Assembly (NCBI GenBank): GCA_035798135.1
Contig: JAPFBR010000003.1
Location: forward strand, 372,001 to 436,000
DNA length: 64,000 nucleotides
Source of the DNA: Sediminicola sp035798135
Lineage (GTDB): Bacteria > Bacteroidota > Bacteroidia > Flavobacteriales > Flavobacteriaceae
Direction of reading: 5' to 3'
Position numbers and translations under genes: made by a program
The notes under the pieces: model-generated
Told to the model about the DNA's origin: nothing
Database searches by the model: none
The model's input: only the letters and a program-made list of their open reading frames with translations
In this document: positions 43,967 through 53,366 of the stretch, piece by piece
Layout of the letters: the number at the start of each line of letters is the position of its first letter
Position numbering within the stretch: the stretch's first letter is position 1

Positions 43967-45043
43967 CTAAAATATTTCAGAAGCTTCTTTAAGTTTCTCT
44001 GTGTTCTCCACCAAGCTTAATTCATCAATGATGCGCTGGATATCACCGTTCACAATATTGGACAAATCATAAAGGGTTAGGCCAATTCTATGATCGGTTA
44101 CCCTTCCTTGTGAATAATTATAGGTCCTAATTTTTGCGGATCGGTCACCGCTGCTCACCTGGGAATTTCTTTTGGCGGCATCTGCCTCCTGTTTCTTGGC
44201 CAATTCCATATCATAAAGACGGGAACGTAAAACTCGAAAGGCTTTATCCTTGTTCTTATGCTGCGATTTTTGATCTTGGCATTGTGCCACCAAACCTGTG
44301 GGAAGGTGGGTTAAACGCACCGCAGAATAGGTGGTATTCACTGACTGACCTCCTGGTCCCGAAGAACAGAAAAAATCGATTCGAACCTCTTTGGGGTCTA
44401 TCTGCACATCAAACTCTTCCGCCTCCGGCAATACCATTACCGTAGCGGCACTGGTATGTACCCTTCCTTGGGTTTCCGTTTGTGGTACTCTTTGCACTCG
44501 GTGTACCCCAGCCTCGAATTTTAGCGTACCATAGACATCTTCCCCATTTACTTCGAACTGAATTTCCTTGTAACCGCCACTGGTACCTTCACTTAGGTCG
44601 ATGACATTGGTGTTCCATCCCCTGGATTCACAATATTTCGTATACATTCTAAATAGGTCTCCTGCAAAAATACTCGCCTCATCCCCGCCGGTACCGGCAC
44701 GTATCTCCATTACCACATTTTTGGAATCTTCAGGGTCCTTGGGGATCAAAAGAAATTTAATTTCATCCTCCAATTTGGGGAAACCACTTTTAGCCTCCTC
44801 ATACTGCATTTTGGCCATCTCCACCATCTCAGGATCACTGCCATCGGCCAATATTTCTTCGGCCTCTTTCATATTATTGGTCAGGGCTATATACTCTTCC
44901 CTTTTCTCCATTAATGCTTTAAGGTCTTTATACTCCTTGTTCAACTGTACATAACGCTTCTGATCCGTTATAATATCGGGTTGAATGATAAGGTCGGAAA
45001 CCTCATCGAAGCGCTGCTTAACGTAATTTAATTTATCTAACAT
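43967..45043 (-). CDS. prfA: Peptide chain release factor 1
   Basis: A 358-residue RF1 that reads UAA and UAG. It has the catalytic GGQ loop in SSGPGGQSVNTTYSAV and the codon-reading PxT motif in HRVQRVPQTETQGRVHTSA. I start it at 45043 (MLDKLNYVKQRFDEV), the family start. The longer frame adds 19 unconserved residues. The length equals normal RF1. Its downstream neighbour pyrF is separated by a terminator. Confidence 0.95.
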   Translation of the reverse strand: MLDKLNYVKQRFDEVSDLIIQPDIITDQKRYVQLNKEYKDLKALMEKREEYIALTNNMKEAEEILADGSDPEMVEMAKMQYEEAKSGFPKLEDEIKFLLIPKDPEDSKNVVMEIRAGTGGDEASIFAGDLFRMYTKYCESRGWNTNVIDLSEGTSGGYKEIQFEVNGEDVYGTLKFEAGVHRVQRVPQTETQGRVHTSAATVMVLPEAEEFDVQIDPKEVRIDFFCSSGPGGQSVNTTYSAVRLTHLPTGLVAQCQDQKSQHKNKDKAFRVLRSRLYDMELAKKQEADAAKRNSQVSSGDRSAKIRTYNYSQGRVTDHRIGLTLYDLSNIVNGDIQRIIDELSLVENTEKLKEASEIF

Positions 45044-45196
45044 ATTCAATCTTCCCTTGGACTGCGAATTTACAATTTTTTTGGAGGTAAAACCATTCAA
45101 TTCAGTTTGGCATAAAAATATGTTTCAACTTTTAATCGAATTTTTTAAACCAATAAAAACCAGTCAGTTATTCTTGTGAAATTATTCAACATCCTG

Positions 45197-46477
45197 CTAA
45201 TCTGCTACGAACGATGCCCCAATTGTGACAATAAAAGAACCCAATCCATCACTCCTATCGTATTGATTCAGACGAAGATCTAGGGACTTCAGGCCATAGG
45301 AGAATATTTTTGCCGTGGTAAAAATATCCTTATAGCGGATCCCCATGCCATACTGATGCGCATCAAAAGAAGAAAGATCATAATCCGAGGTATAATAATC
45401 CAATGTAGACAATACCACTTCCTTTTCATAGAAATAATCAGCTGCAGTTTGGGTATAGAAACGGTACATGGGATAAATGGTAAAGGCACTGCTCACCTTT
45501 ATAGGTACTTCTATACTCGCCGTATGGGAGTTGATTCCCCAGTCATCGCTGTAAAACCTATAATAGGATCGTATAATGAACATATCATTGACAAAAATAT
45601 TTAGACGCCCCCCCACTGGGACTTTGACCCTGGTATCCGGTAATCGTTCCACGTCATCGGCCAATTGAAATTCATCTATAAAAAAGTCGTTCCGGTCCCC
45701 AAAATACACTCTCTGAAAAGGCGTGCTCAACAATCCATTTTGAGAAACAAGATCCACAAATAAAGATCCCTGAACCCTTTTGCCCAATATTTGGGAGAAA
45801 TTAAGGGAGAGGGAATAGGAGTTCCTGTTCTCATTTTCAAACGCTGAGAATGTCGGGTCATATGTGCCATTTCCGCTTATGCGGTCATCAAAAAAACCAC
45901 CCCTGAGCTCTATGGGATACTGCGGCTTCCAAGTATCTAAAAAAACCTGCGCACTAGCGCTTACTTCTGTGTTCTTCTCATTGAACAAACGGGTATAACT
46001 ACCACCAAAACCCAAGGAAAAATAATCGTACTCGGATGAGATATACCCCTTCACTCCCAAAATGGTGTTCCTATCATCAGAACTATGTTGATATGAGGGT
46101 GTCAGGTGTGCAAGAACATCACTTCTGGATGCTCCAGAGGAAGCGATAAATGGACTTACTGGCCGATTAGGATCCCCATCCAAAGGATTCACGTTACTGG
46201 AAGAGGCAGAAGTATAGGCAGAAATCCCAACATCTACGGTAAGGATATCATCTTCCCCAATAGGCATTTTTACGATCAAACTGGATGTTACATCAGACAA
46301 TTCCTCTGTCCCATCGCCGCCGGATACGGCAGCGTGTATGCCATCCTGATTATAATAACTGAACAGAATATCTATTTCAGTTGCCTCTAAAACACGCTTT
46401 TTATAGGTGGTGGGTCCTTCCTGTGCAGAAACCATAAATGAAAAGAGACAAAAAACACCTAAAAAAACTTTTTTCAT
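45197..46477 (-). CDS. DUF3570 outer-membrane beta-barrel protein
   Basis: A 426-residue exported protein with a signal peptide (VFLGVFCLFSFMVSAQ) and a mature part of amphipathic strands with many aromatic residues and Gly/Asp/Asn turns (for example YDYFSLGFGGSYTRLF). It belongs to the DUF3570 family. The C-terminus (SFIVTIGASFVAD) is barrel-like. It is the last gene of a five-gene operon with Rieske, thioredoxin, ApbE and DUF4266 genes, so it may carry electrons, flavin or metal across the outer membrane. That role is inferred. The start is set at 46477 by the signal peptide. Confidence 0.85.
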   Translation of the reverse strand: MKKVFLGVFCLFSFMVSAQEGPTTYKKRVLEATEIDILFSYYNQDGIHAAVSGGDGTEELSDVTSSLIVKMPIGEDDILTVDVGISAYTSASSSNVNPLDGDPNRPVSPFIASSGASRSDVLAHLTPSYQHSSDDRNTILGVKGYISSEYDYFSLGFGGSYTRLFNEKNTEVSASAQVFLDTWKPQYPIELRGGFFDDRISGNGTYDPTFSAFENENRNSYSLSLNFSQILGKRVQGSLFVDLVSQNGLLSTPFQRVYFGDRNDFFIDEFQLADDVERLPDTRVKVPVGGRLNIFVNDMFIIRSYYRFYSDDWGINSHTASIEVPIKVSSAFTIYPMYRFYTQTAADYFYEKEVVLSTLDYYTSDYDLSSFDAHQYGMGIRYKDIFTTAKIFSYGLKSLDLRLNQYDRSDGLGSFIVTIGASFVAD

Positions 46478-46484
46478 AACCTCT

Positions 46485-46694
46485 TTAATTACAGCCACAA
46501 CCGCCACCCGTTTTACCGCCGTTTCCTCCAGATGCAGCTTCCCTGTATATCTGAAAATTAATTTCGAACTGCTCCGAGCTTTTTATAGCCAGTTGCATTT
46601 CCTCATCATTCAGATACACCTTATCATACTCTTTTACTGCAACGCAGGAAGTCAGTGATATGGCCAAAAAAAAGATCAATAGTATTCTTTTCAT
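46485..46694 (-). CDS. DUF4266 lipoprotein with Gly/Cys C-terminus
   Basis: A 69-residue lipoprotein: lipobox ISLTSC (Cys17), a middle part with VYLNDEEMQLAIKSSEQFE, then a tail SGGNGGKTGGGCGCN at the very end. The terminal GGGCGCN is conserved in the DUF4266 family as I recall. It could bind metal or take part in thiol exchange. The 7-bp gap to the DUF3570 gene indicates a pair. Confidence 0.82.
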   Translation of the reverse strand: MKRILLIFFLAISLTSCVAVKEYDKVYLNDEEMQLAIKSSEQFEINFQIYREAASGGNGGKTGGGCGCN

Positions 46695-46730
46695 TTGATA
46701 TTAAAGTAAAAAGGCATCTAGATTCTAAAG

Positions 46731-47726
46731 CTACTTATTATTCTCGAAGGTAATGCCTTTGCTTTTGTGAATTTTATTTTCACTATCCACGATTATGGCT
46801 TCAGTTCCCCGTAGTTGGGAAATCAACGCCAATCCTGTATCGACTCCCATAATATAAACCGCAGTAGCCAAAGCATCACTAAGCTCGGCTGTTTTTGTAA
46901 ATATGGACACACTATTGATCCCGGTGGCAGGATACCCTGTTCGAGGATCAATGATATGGGTATATTTTACGCCTCCGAAAGTTACATATTTCTCGTAATT
47001 GCCTGAGGTTGCCACCGAAGATTCCACAATGGGCAACCATGAAAATATTTTATCCTTGCTCAACGGATTTGCGATCCCGATCAACCATTTTTCACCACTT
47101 ACCTTAGTCCCCCAGGTTGTAAGATCCCCGGCTGCATTTATAATCCCCGCCCTTACCTGTTTGGATTGCAAGAGTTCCTTGGCCTTATCCGCAGCATACC
47201 CCTTTCCAATGGCACCAAAACCAATTTTCATGCCTTTATCCTTTAGGAGTACGGTGCCCTCATCCGAATCCATTATTATTTTATGGTAGCTTACTTTGGC
47301 CACAGAGTTCTTTATCTCAGTTTCTTTCGGAGGATATTGCATGGATCCATCAAATTTCCAAACCTGATCCATTGAGGCAAAGGTAATATCAAAAGCCCCA
47401 TCTGTTATCTCGGAAACCTGTTTACAGCGTTCAATGAGTTTAAACAACTCCCCACTTATTTTTACGGGCCGAACACCAGCATTTCTGTTTATTTCGGAGG
47501 TCTCGGAATTCTCATCCCATGAAGAAATTATTTTTTCAATACGTTGTATTTCTGCCGCGGCCTCTTCAATATTGATATATCCTATTTCCTCATTGGGAGT
47601 AACCACGGTTATCTCAAACCTGCTCCCCATTAACTTCATTACCTTTTGTACCGTAACGTATTGCTGATCCTGACCATAAGAAGTTACGATCAGAAAAAAA
47701 AGCACAAAAGAGAATACCTGTTTCAC
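46731..47726 (-). CDS. apbE: FAD:protein FMN transferase (ApbE)
   Basis: A 331-residue exported ApbE that attaches FMN to Ser/Thr of target proteins outside the cytoplasm. Signal peptide to about residue 18, then MKLMGSRFEITV, IGFGAIGKGYAADKA, AGIINAAGDLTTWG and HIIDPRTGYPATGIN, and the metal-binding ELSDALATAVYIMG. The start codon is GTG, overlapping the upstream thioredoxin stop as GTGA. No obvious FMN acceptor (D-x-x-T/S-G-A-T type) is visible in the neighbours. Confidence 0.93.
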   Translation of the reverse strand: MKQVFSFVLFFLIVTSYGQDQQYVTVQKVMKLMGSRFEITVVTPNEEIGYINIEEAAAEIQRIEKIISSWDENSETSEINRNAGVRPVKISGELFKLIERCKQVSEITDGAFDITFASMDQVWKFDGSMQYPPKETEIKNSVAKVSYHKIIMDSDEGTVLLKDKGMKIGFGAIGKGYAADKAKELLQSKQVRAGIINAAGDLTTWGTKVSGEKWLIGIANPLSKDKIFSWLPIVESSVATSGNYEKYVTFGGVKYTHIIDPRTGYPATGINSVSIFTKTAELSDALATAVYIMGVDTGLALISQLRGTEAIIVDSENKIHKSKGITFENNK

Positions 47727-48163
47727 TTTCCATAGGAATTTAAGAGTGTGATATATTCTTTTGGTGTGGTTTTCTGATATCCCATTTCTCCAAGTGTTTT
47801 ACCATTTTTATCGAGCACCAGTACCAAAGGAAAATACCCTTTAGGATTATAACGGTCCGCTAGTTCTTTATTTTGTTGCACCAATTGCTCCTTAAGTTTA
47901 TTTTCCTTTTTACGCGGAAAATCTGCTTTGTAAACAACATAATTCTGCTTGGCATAGGCCTTAAATTCATCGGACTGCCAAATATCCCTATCCAATTTAA
48001 TACAAGGGGCACACCAATCTGAACCAGAAAAAACTAAAATAATGGGCTTATCTTCTTTTTGGGCCATTGTGATGGCCTCTTGATAACTTTCCTTCCAATC
48101 TTGCGCACCGCAAATTAGAGGCAAAAAAACAAATACAATTCCTACCAATATCTTCATTTTCAA
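47723..48163 (-). CDS. Exported thioredoxin-like protein
   Basis: A 146-residue protein with a signal peptide (VFLPLICGAQ region) and a thioredoxin_7-like fold. The redox motif is CAPC in FSGSDWCAPCIKLDRDIW. Asp-Lys-rich VVYKADFPRKKENKL and GYFPLVLVLDKNGKTLGEMG (cis-Pro) follow. It overlaps apbE by 4 bp. It probably keeps Cys residues of operon partners reduced, for example the DUF4266 tail. Confidence 0.9.
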   Translation of the reverse strand: MKMKILVGIVFVFLPLICGAQDWKESYQEAITMAQKEDKPIILVFSGSDWCAPCIKLDRDIWQSDEFKAYAKQNYVVYKADFPRKKENKLKEQLVQQNKELADRYNPKGYFPLVLVLDKNGKTLGEMGYQKTTPKEYITLLNSYGK

Positions 48164-48184
48164 AAGTCTTAAGTTGATTGCCCG

Positions 48185-48616
48185 TTATTCGAAGACTCTT
48201 AGGATATCCCCATTGAGCTCTGTCTTGAAAATTTTCAATGGTTTACTAGTGATACTATTCAAAGGAGCCCCAGCTTGATCAAAACGTGCTCCATGTTCTT
48301 CACATCTATAAATCCCACCAGAATCGTTGATAAATCTGACTCTTTCAGTTCCAAAATGACTACAAACCTGGCTTGCTGCAACAAAATCACCTTGCAAATT
48401 CCTTACCACCACCACAAGGTTTTTTAGGATAAATCCACCATTATTTTTTAGGTTATTGGCCTCGCTTGAATTTAGATCTACTGTGAAATCTACCCCAGTG
48501 GGCACGGGGGTATCCTGTATATCTTCCTCACTTGATGAGCATCCATGTAAACATGGAAATACAAGTGCAAAGGCCGCACCTGCTCCAATACTTTTTAAGA
48601 ATTTCTTTCTTTCCAT
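48185..48616 (-). CDS. Exported Rieske-type [2Fe-2S] protein
   Basis: A 143-residue protein with an N-terminal signal (FLKSIGAGAAFALVFPCLHGC, Cys lipobox possible) and a Rieske fold. The cluster ligands are in VCSHFG (Cys, His) and YRCEEHGARFD (Cys, His). The second half of the first box lacks the usual Gly-Cys, which is common in soluble ferredoxin-like Rieske proteins. It is the first gene of the redox operon and probably passes electrons. Confidence 0.88.
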   Translation of the reverse strand: MERKKFLKSIGAGAAFALVFPCLHGCSSSEEDIQDTPVPTGVDFTVDLNSSEANNLKNNGGFILKNLVVVVRNLQGDFVAASQVCSHFGTERVRFINDSGGIYRCEEHGARFDQAGAPLNSITSKPLKIFKTELNGDILRVFE

Positions 48617-48667
48617 AGCATTATACCTTCTTATAAGACAACGTTTTAAATGGACGCTTCGTATACC

Positions 48668-49846
48668 TTAGTATTGGAAGATCCCATATTCGCTTTCAAT
48701 AGTGAGGTTTTTAGTGTCACTTTCGGCTACCCGCCCTACTATTTGGGCACTTACACCAAAGCTTTTGGATACAGCAATTATGTCTTGGGCAATGGCCTCA
48801 TTAACATAAAATTCCAGACGGTGGCCACAGTTGAATACTTGGTACATTTCCTTCCAATCTGTCTTGGACTGTTCCTGGATTAATTTGAACAAAGGCGGTA
48901 CCGGGAAAAGATTATCTTTTATAACATGAAGGTTCTCTACAAAGTGAAGGATTTTGGTCTGTGCCCCACCACTGCAATGCACCATCCCATGAATATCCTT
49001 GGAAGTGTATTTATTCAATATCTTTTTAACGATGGGCGCATAGGTCCTTGTAGGTGACAAAACCAATTTCCCCGCATCTAAAGGCGATTCTGGCACCGCA
49101 TCCGTCAATTTCACATTCCCAGAGTACACCAAATCCGAAGGCACAGCATGATCATAGCTTTCAGGATATTTTTCTGCCAAATATTTAGAAAAAACATCAT
49201 GTCTGGCAGAGGTAAGTCCGTTACTTCCCATCCCTCCGTTGTATTCCTTTTCATAAGAGGCCTGCCCGAAAGATTCCAAACCAACGATTACATCTCCTGG
49301 TCTGATATTGGCATTATCGATCACCTCACTTCGTTTCATCCTTGCAGTAACCGTGGAATCCACAATAATGGTCCTAACCAAATCGCCCACATCGGCAGTT
49401 TCACCTCCAGTCGAATGAACGGTGATCCCATGTTCCTTCAAATCGGCGATCAAATCCTCTGTACCATTGATAATGGCAGAGATGACCTCACCGGGAATTA
49501 AGTTTTTATTTCGTCCTATGGTTGATGAGAGCATGATATTGTCAGTTGCCCCAACACATATAAGGTCGTCTATATTCATGATCAGGGCATCTTGGGCAAT
49601 GCCCCTCCACACGGAGATATCCCCTGTCTCTTTCCAATACATATAGGCCAAAGAAGACTTGGTCCCTGCCCCATCGGCATGCATTACCAAACAATAGTCC
49701 TCATCATTGGTCAAATAATCGGGAACAATTTTACAAAATGCCTTTGGAAACAAACCTTTGTCTATGTTTTTAATGGCGTTGTGTACATCTTCTTTGGAAG
49801 CGGAAACCCCTCTTTGCTTATATCTATCACTATTGGATGAACCCAT
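48668..49846 (-). CDS. purM: Phosphoribosylformylglycinamidine cyclo-ligase (AIR synthetase)
   Basis: A 392-residue enzyme of purine synthesis, forming AIR from FGAM with ATP. Family segments are HADGAGTKSSLAYMYW, the magnesium/ATP site GIAQDALIMNIDDLICVGA, VHSTGGETADVGDLV and GDVIVGLESFGQASYEKEY. Somewhat longer than E. coli PurM (345), as is usual in Bacteroidota. The start at 49846 (MGSSNSDRYKQRGVSASKED) is chosen because upstream residues are not conserved. The redox operon follows 52 bp downstream. Confidence 0.92.
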   Translation of the reverse strand: MGSSNSDRYKQRGVSASKEDVHNAIKNIDKGLFPKAFCKIVPDYLTNDEDYCLVMHADGAGTKSSLAYMYWKETGDISVWRGIAQDALIMNIDDLICVGATDNIMLSSTIGRNKNLIPGEVISAIINGTEDLIADLKEHGITVHSTGGETADVGDLVRTIIVDSTVTARMKRSEVIDNANIRPGDVIVGLESFGQASYEKEYNGGMGSNGLTSARHDVFSKYLAEKYPESYDHAVPSDLVYSGNVKLTDAVPESPLDAGKLVLSPTRTYAPIVKKILNKYTSKDIHGMVHCSGGAQTKILHFVENLHVIKDNLFPVPPLFKLIQEQSKTDWKEMYQVFNCGHRLEFYVNEAIAQDIIAVSKSFGVSAQIVGRVAESDTKNLTIESEYGIFQY

Positions 49847-49881
49847 GGTTTGTAATTTGGCACAAAAATAGGGCAATCCAT

Positions 49882-49910
49882 AAAAAAAGCCCACAAAAAA
49901 GTGGGCTTTT
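49882..49910 (-). terminator. Terminator after glnN (GSIII)
   Basis: AAGCCCAC and GTGGGCTT form an 8-bp stem with a 6-nt loop, followed on the minus strand by T7. Confidence 0.82.
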
Positions 49911-49933
49911 AAATTTACAATAGTAAAAGTGTT

Positions 49934-52120
49934 CTATTTAATGAATAATAACTCTCTGTATTTGGTCAAAGGCCAGAGTTGATCATCCACCATACGTTCC
50001 AATTTATCACAGTGATTTCGTATATCCTCAAAATAGGGTCGCACATTATCACAGTAAGCGAAAGCCTTTTCGTTCACATCCTTCAAAGCATTGGCTCTTT
50101 TCCTGGCCTCCGTCATGGCGTCTGTTTTTTTCTTTAAGGCACTGATATTTTCCGCAATGTTTTCTATAATGGACAATTGCCCTTCGGTAAATGATTTGTG
50201 GGCTGCCCCATAAATATCCTTGAGGCCCATCACATTTTTGATCAGCTTGTTCTGATAGGTAATTGCTGCAGGTATCAAATAGTTGTATACTAATTCATTG
50301 TACATCCTTCCTTCAATTTGGAGATGGAGAATGTATGCTTCCAATTCCACTTCTTGCCTAGCTCTCACCTCAATCTCGCTCATCACATTCATGGATTTCA
50401 ACAAGGCCAAACTCTCTTTGGAAGTCAATATCTGTAGCGCTTGGGGCGTGGACTTGTTATTGCTCAATTTTCTTCTTTTGGCCTCTTTTTCCCAATCCTC
50501 ACTATAGCCGTCTCCTTCGAACCTGATTTTCTTGGAGGTCTTAATATATTCTCTCAGGATATTAAAAACAGCCTCATCCTTTTTAAGTTTTTTCTTATCA
50601 ATCAAGGCATCCACTTCCTTTTTAAAGGCAATCAATTGTTTGGCTACAACGGTATTGAGGATCGTCATTGGCTTGGCACAGTTGGTTTTAGAGCCAACCC
50701 CACGCATCTCAAACTTGTTTCCTGTAAAGGCAAAGGGTGAGGTACGATTCCTATCCGTATTATCCAACAGGATCTCCGGAATCTTACCTACAACATTCAA
50801 TTTAAGTTCCGTTTTCTCCTCCGGTGATAATTTACCATGGGAAACCCCTTCCAACTCATCGAGCACATCACTCAGTTGTTTTCCTATAAAGATTGAAAAA
50901 ATGGCTGGGGGTGCCTCATTGGCCCCTAACCTATGATCATTGCTGGCCGAAGCTATGGAAGACCTCAATAGCTCCTCATATGTATCCACTGCCTTGATGG
51001 TATTGATGAAAAAGGTTAAAAACTGTAGGTTTTTCATGGGTGTGGAACCTGGACTTAAAAGATTCACGCCTGTATCCGTGGCCAATGACCAGTTGTTATG
51101 TTTCCCTGATCCGTTGATCCCTGCAAAAGGCTTTTCATGGAAGAGCACCTTAAAGCTATGCTTGTCCGCTATCTTTTCCATAACGTCCATAAGCAATAGA
51201 TTGTGGTCATTCGCCAAATTGGCCTCCTCAAATACCGGCGCCAATTCAAATTGGTTAGGCGCTACCTCATTATGGCGAGTCTTCACTGGGATGCCCAATT
51301 TGGTACATTCCTTTTCCAAATCGCTCATAAAACTGAGTACCCTACTTGGTATAACCCCAAAATAATGGTCGTCCAATTGTTGGCCTTTGGCAGCTGAATT
51401 GCCTATCAACGTTCTTCCGGTCAATAATATATCGGGCCGTGAGTACGCCAAAGCCTTGTCTATCAAAAAATATTCCTGTTCCCAACCCAAGGTGGCATTT
51501 ACCTTGGATACATTTTTATCAAAGTATTTCGCTACTGCCGTAGCTGCTTCATCAACAGCTGTCAAGGCTCTTAACAAAGGGGCTTTATTATCCAAAGCCT
51601 CCCCAGTATATGCCACAAAAATTGTAGGGATACATAGGGTTGAACCATAGATAAAGGCTGGAGAAGTTGGATCCCAAGCGGTATATCCCCTTGCTTCAAA
51701 AGTGTTGCGGATGCCGCCATTGGGAAAGCTGGAAGCATCGGGCTCTTGTTGCACCAATTGTCCTCCTCCAAATTTTTCGAGTGCCTTCCCATCGGGCAAT
51801 AGATCAAAAAAAGCATCATGTTTCTCAGCTGTAGCTCCGGTCAGAGGTTGGAACCAATGGGTATAATGGGTAGCCCCCATATTAATGGCCCAGGCTTTCA
51901 TACCTTCTGCCACTTGATCGGCAATCTTACGGTCTATTTTGGAACCAGAATAGATCGCCCCTTTAACTCTGTCATAAGCTTCCCTGGTTAAAAACTGGAG
52001 CATTTTGTCTTCATTGAAAACATTGATCCCGAAAAGTTCTGAACGCCTGCCTTTCTCTTCAATGGCAATCCGATTTCTATTGTTACTTTCCTTTATGGAT
52101 GAAAATCTAAGCTTGGACAT
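49934..52120 (-). CDS. glnN: Glutamine synthetase type III
   Basis: A 728-residue type III glutamine synthetase (ATP-dependent amidation of glutamate), the class typical of Bacteroidota and cyanobacteria. GSIII segments seen are GATHYTHWFQPLTGATAEKHD, EKFGGGQLVQQEPDASSFPN (in parts), GWEQEYFLID and GINGSGKHNNWSLATDTG. About twice the size of GSI subunits. It is divergent from a type II enzyme at 52324, with about 200 bp of shared control region. Confidence 0.95.
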   Translation of the reverse strand: MSKLRFSSIKESNNRNRIAIEEKGRRSELFGINVFNEDKMLQFLTREAYDRVKGAIYSGSKIDRKIADQVAEGMKAWAINMGATHYTHWFQPLTGATAEKHDAFFDLLPDGKALEKFGGGQLVQQEPDASSFPNGGIRNTFEARGYTAWDPTSPAFIYGSTLCIPTIFVAYTGEALDNKAPLLRALTAVDEAATAVAKYFDKNVSKVNATLGWEQEYFLIDKALAYSRPDILLTGRTLIGNSAAKGQQLDDHYFGVIPSRVLSFMSDLEKECTKLGIPVKTRHNEVAPNQFELAPVFEEANLANDHNLLLMDVMEKIADKHSFKVLFHEKPFAGINGSGKHNNWSLATDTGVNLLSPGSTPMKNLQFLTFFINTIKAVDTYEELLRSSIASASNDHRLGANEAPPAIFSIFIGKQLSDVLDELEGVSHGKLSPEEKTELKLNVVGKIPEILLDNTDRNRTSPFAFTGNKFEMRGVGSKTNCAKPMTILNTVVAKQLIAFKKEVDALIDKKKLKKDEAVFNILREYIKTSKKIRFEGDGYSEDWEKEAKRRKLSNNKSTPQALQILTSKESLALLKSMNVMSEIEVRARQEVELEAYILHLQIEGRMYNELVYNYLIPAAITYQNKLIKNVMGLKDIYGAAHKSFTEGQLSIIENIAENISALKKKTDAMTEARKRANALKDVNEKAFAYCDNVRPYFEDIRNHCDKLERMVDDQLWPLTKYRELLFIK

Positions 52121-52141
52121 ATTATAAAATTATGTTTTGCG

Positions 52142-52149
52142 CAAAATTA
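52142..52149 (-). promoter_or_regulatory. -7 box of the glnN promoter
   Basis: The minus strand reads TAATTTTG 21 bp before the start codon. A TTTG (52171-52174 on the minus strand) is a possible -33 element. Confidence 0.5.
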
Positions 52150-52281
52150 AGGATTTAATAATTTATTGGGCAAATAATAAATTTAAATCAAAATACCCCA
52201 ATTTTTACAAGGGTAAATAAAATAATGGAGCTTTTTGAAACAATTACCCCCTCAAAATTTAGATAGGTACTGGAAAATATA

Positions 52282-52289
52282 TATTTTTG
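52282..52289 (+). promoter_or_regulatory. -7 box of the GSII promoter
   Basis: TATTTTTG lies 34 bp before the ATG at 52324. Confidence 0.5.
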
Positions 52290-52323
52290 CCTGTCTTAAA
52301 GATTAAAATTAATTACCAAGATT

Positions 52324-53334
52324 ATGAGCAAATCAAAATTAGAGTACATTTGGTTGGACGGTTACGAACCAACTGCGAACTTGAGAAGCAAAACTAAAGT
52401 TGAAGATGATTTTAGTGGGAAATTGGAAGATTGTGCTATATGGTCTTTCGATGGAAGTTCAACAAGGCAAGCTGAAGGTGGATCTTCTGATTGTTTATTA
52501 AAGCCAGTTGCGATTTATCCCGATCCAGCAAGAAAGAACGGTTATATCGTTATGACCGAGGTATTGAATGCTGATGGTACCCCGCACGAATCCAATACAA
52601 GAGCAACTATTGATGATGAAGATGGAGATTTCTGGTTTGGTTTCGAACAGGAATATTTTATAATGGATAAACACACCCAATTGCCTTTAGGATTCCCTGT
52701 AGGTGGTTATCCTGGTCCCCAAGGGATGTACTACTGTTCAGTAGGCGGAAGAAACACCCATGGAAGACCATTTGTTGAAGAACATGCCGATCTTTGTATC
52801 GCTGCCGGACTAAATTTTGAAGGAATCAACCAAGAGGTTGCCAGTGGACAGTGGGAATACCAATTGTTTGCAAAAGGCGCCAAAAAAGCGGGAGATGAAA
52901 TTTGGGTTTCTCGATATTTATTGGATCGTTTGACCGAAAAATATGGTTACTATATAGAATACCACCCAAAACCGGTCAAAGGTGACTGGAATGGATCCGG
53001 GATGCATGCTAACTTCTCCAATACTACACTTAGAACTTGTGGTTCAAAAGAAATTTACGAGAAGATCTGTGAAGCCTTTAGACCGGTTACCGCTGAGCAC
53101 ATTGCCGTTTATGGTGAGTTCAACGACCAACGTTTAACAGGGAAACATGAAACCGCATCTATACATGACTTTAGCTACGGTATTTCAGATAGGGGAGCTT
53201 CTATTAGAATTCCTATCATTACCGTTCAAAAAGGATGGAAAGGATGGTTGGAAGACAGAAGACCAGCCTCTAACGGTGACCCATACAAGATTGCAGGTAG
53301 AATTGTGAAAACTGTAAAATCTGCTAAGATTTAA
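52324..53334 (+). CDS. Glutamine synthetase type II (eukaryote-like)
   Basis: A 336-residue GSII, the short form best known from eukaryotes and some bacteria. Segments: LEYIWLDGYEPTANLRSKTK, WSFDGSSTRQAEGG, FGFEQEYFIMD, GMYYCSVGGRNTHGRPFVEE (in part) and GDWNGSGMHANFSN, with the C-terminal IPIITVQKGWKGWLEDRRPA. All catalytic segments look intact. Having both GSII and GSIII back to back suggests different regulation or kinetics. The gene ends at a strong terminator. Confidence 0.94.
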   Translation: MSKSKLEYIWLDGYEPTANLRSKTKVEDDFSGKLEDCAIWSFDGSSTRQAEGGSSDCLLKPVAIYPDPARKNGYIVMTEVLNADGTPHESNTRATIDDEDGDFWFGFEQEYFIMDKHTQLPLGFPVGGYPGPQGMYYCSVGGRNTHGRPFVEEHADLCIAAGLNFEGINQEVASGQWEYQLFAKGAKKAGDEIWVSRYLLDRLTEKYGYYIEYHPKPVKGDWNGSGMHANFSNTTLRTCGSKEIYEKICEAFRPVTAEHIAVYGEFNDQRLTGKHETASIHDFSYGISDRGASIRIPIITVQKGWKGWLEDRRPASNGDPYKIAGRIVKTVKSAKI

Positions 53335-53366
53335 AATCTTAAAAATAAATTTAGTGTTGATTACAC

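Noticed and set aside
50940..51365. 141-codon frame opposite glnN
   Set aside because: The antisense gene is an unmistakable glutamine synthetase. No family features were seen in the frame.
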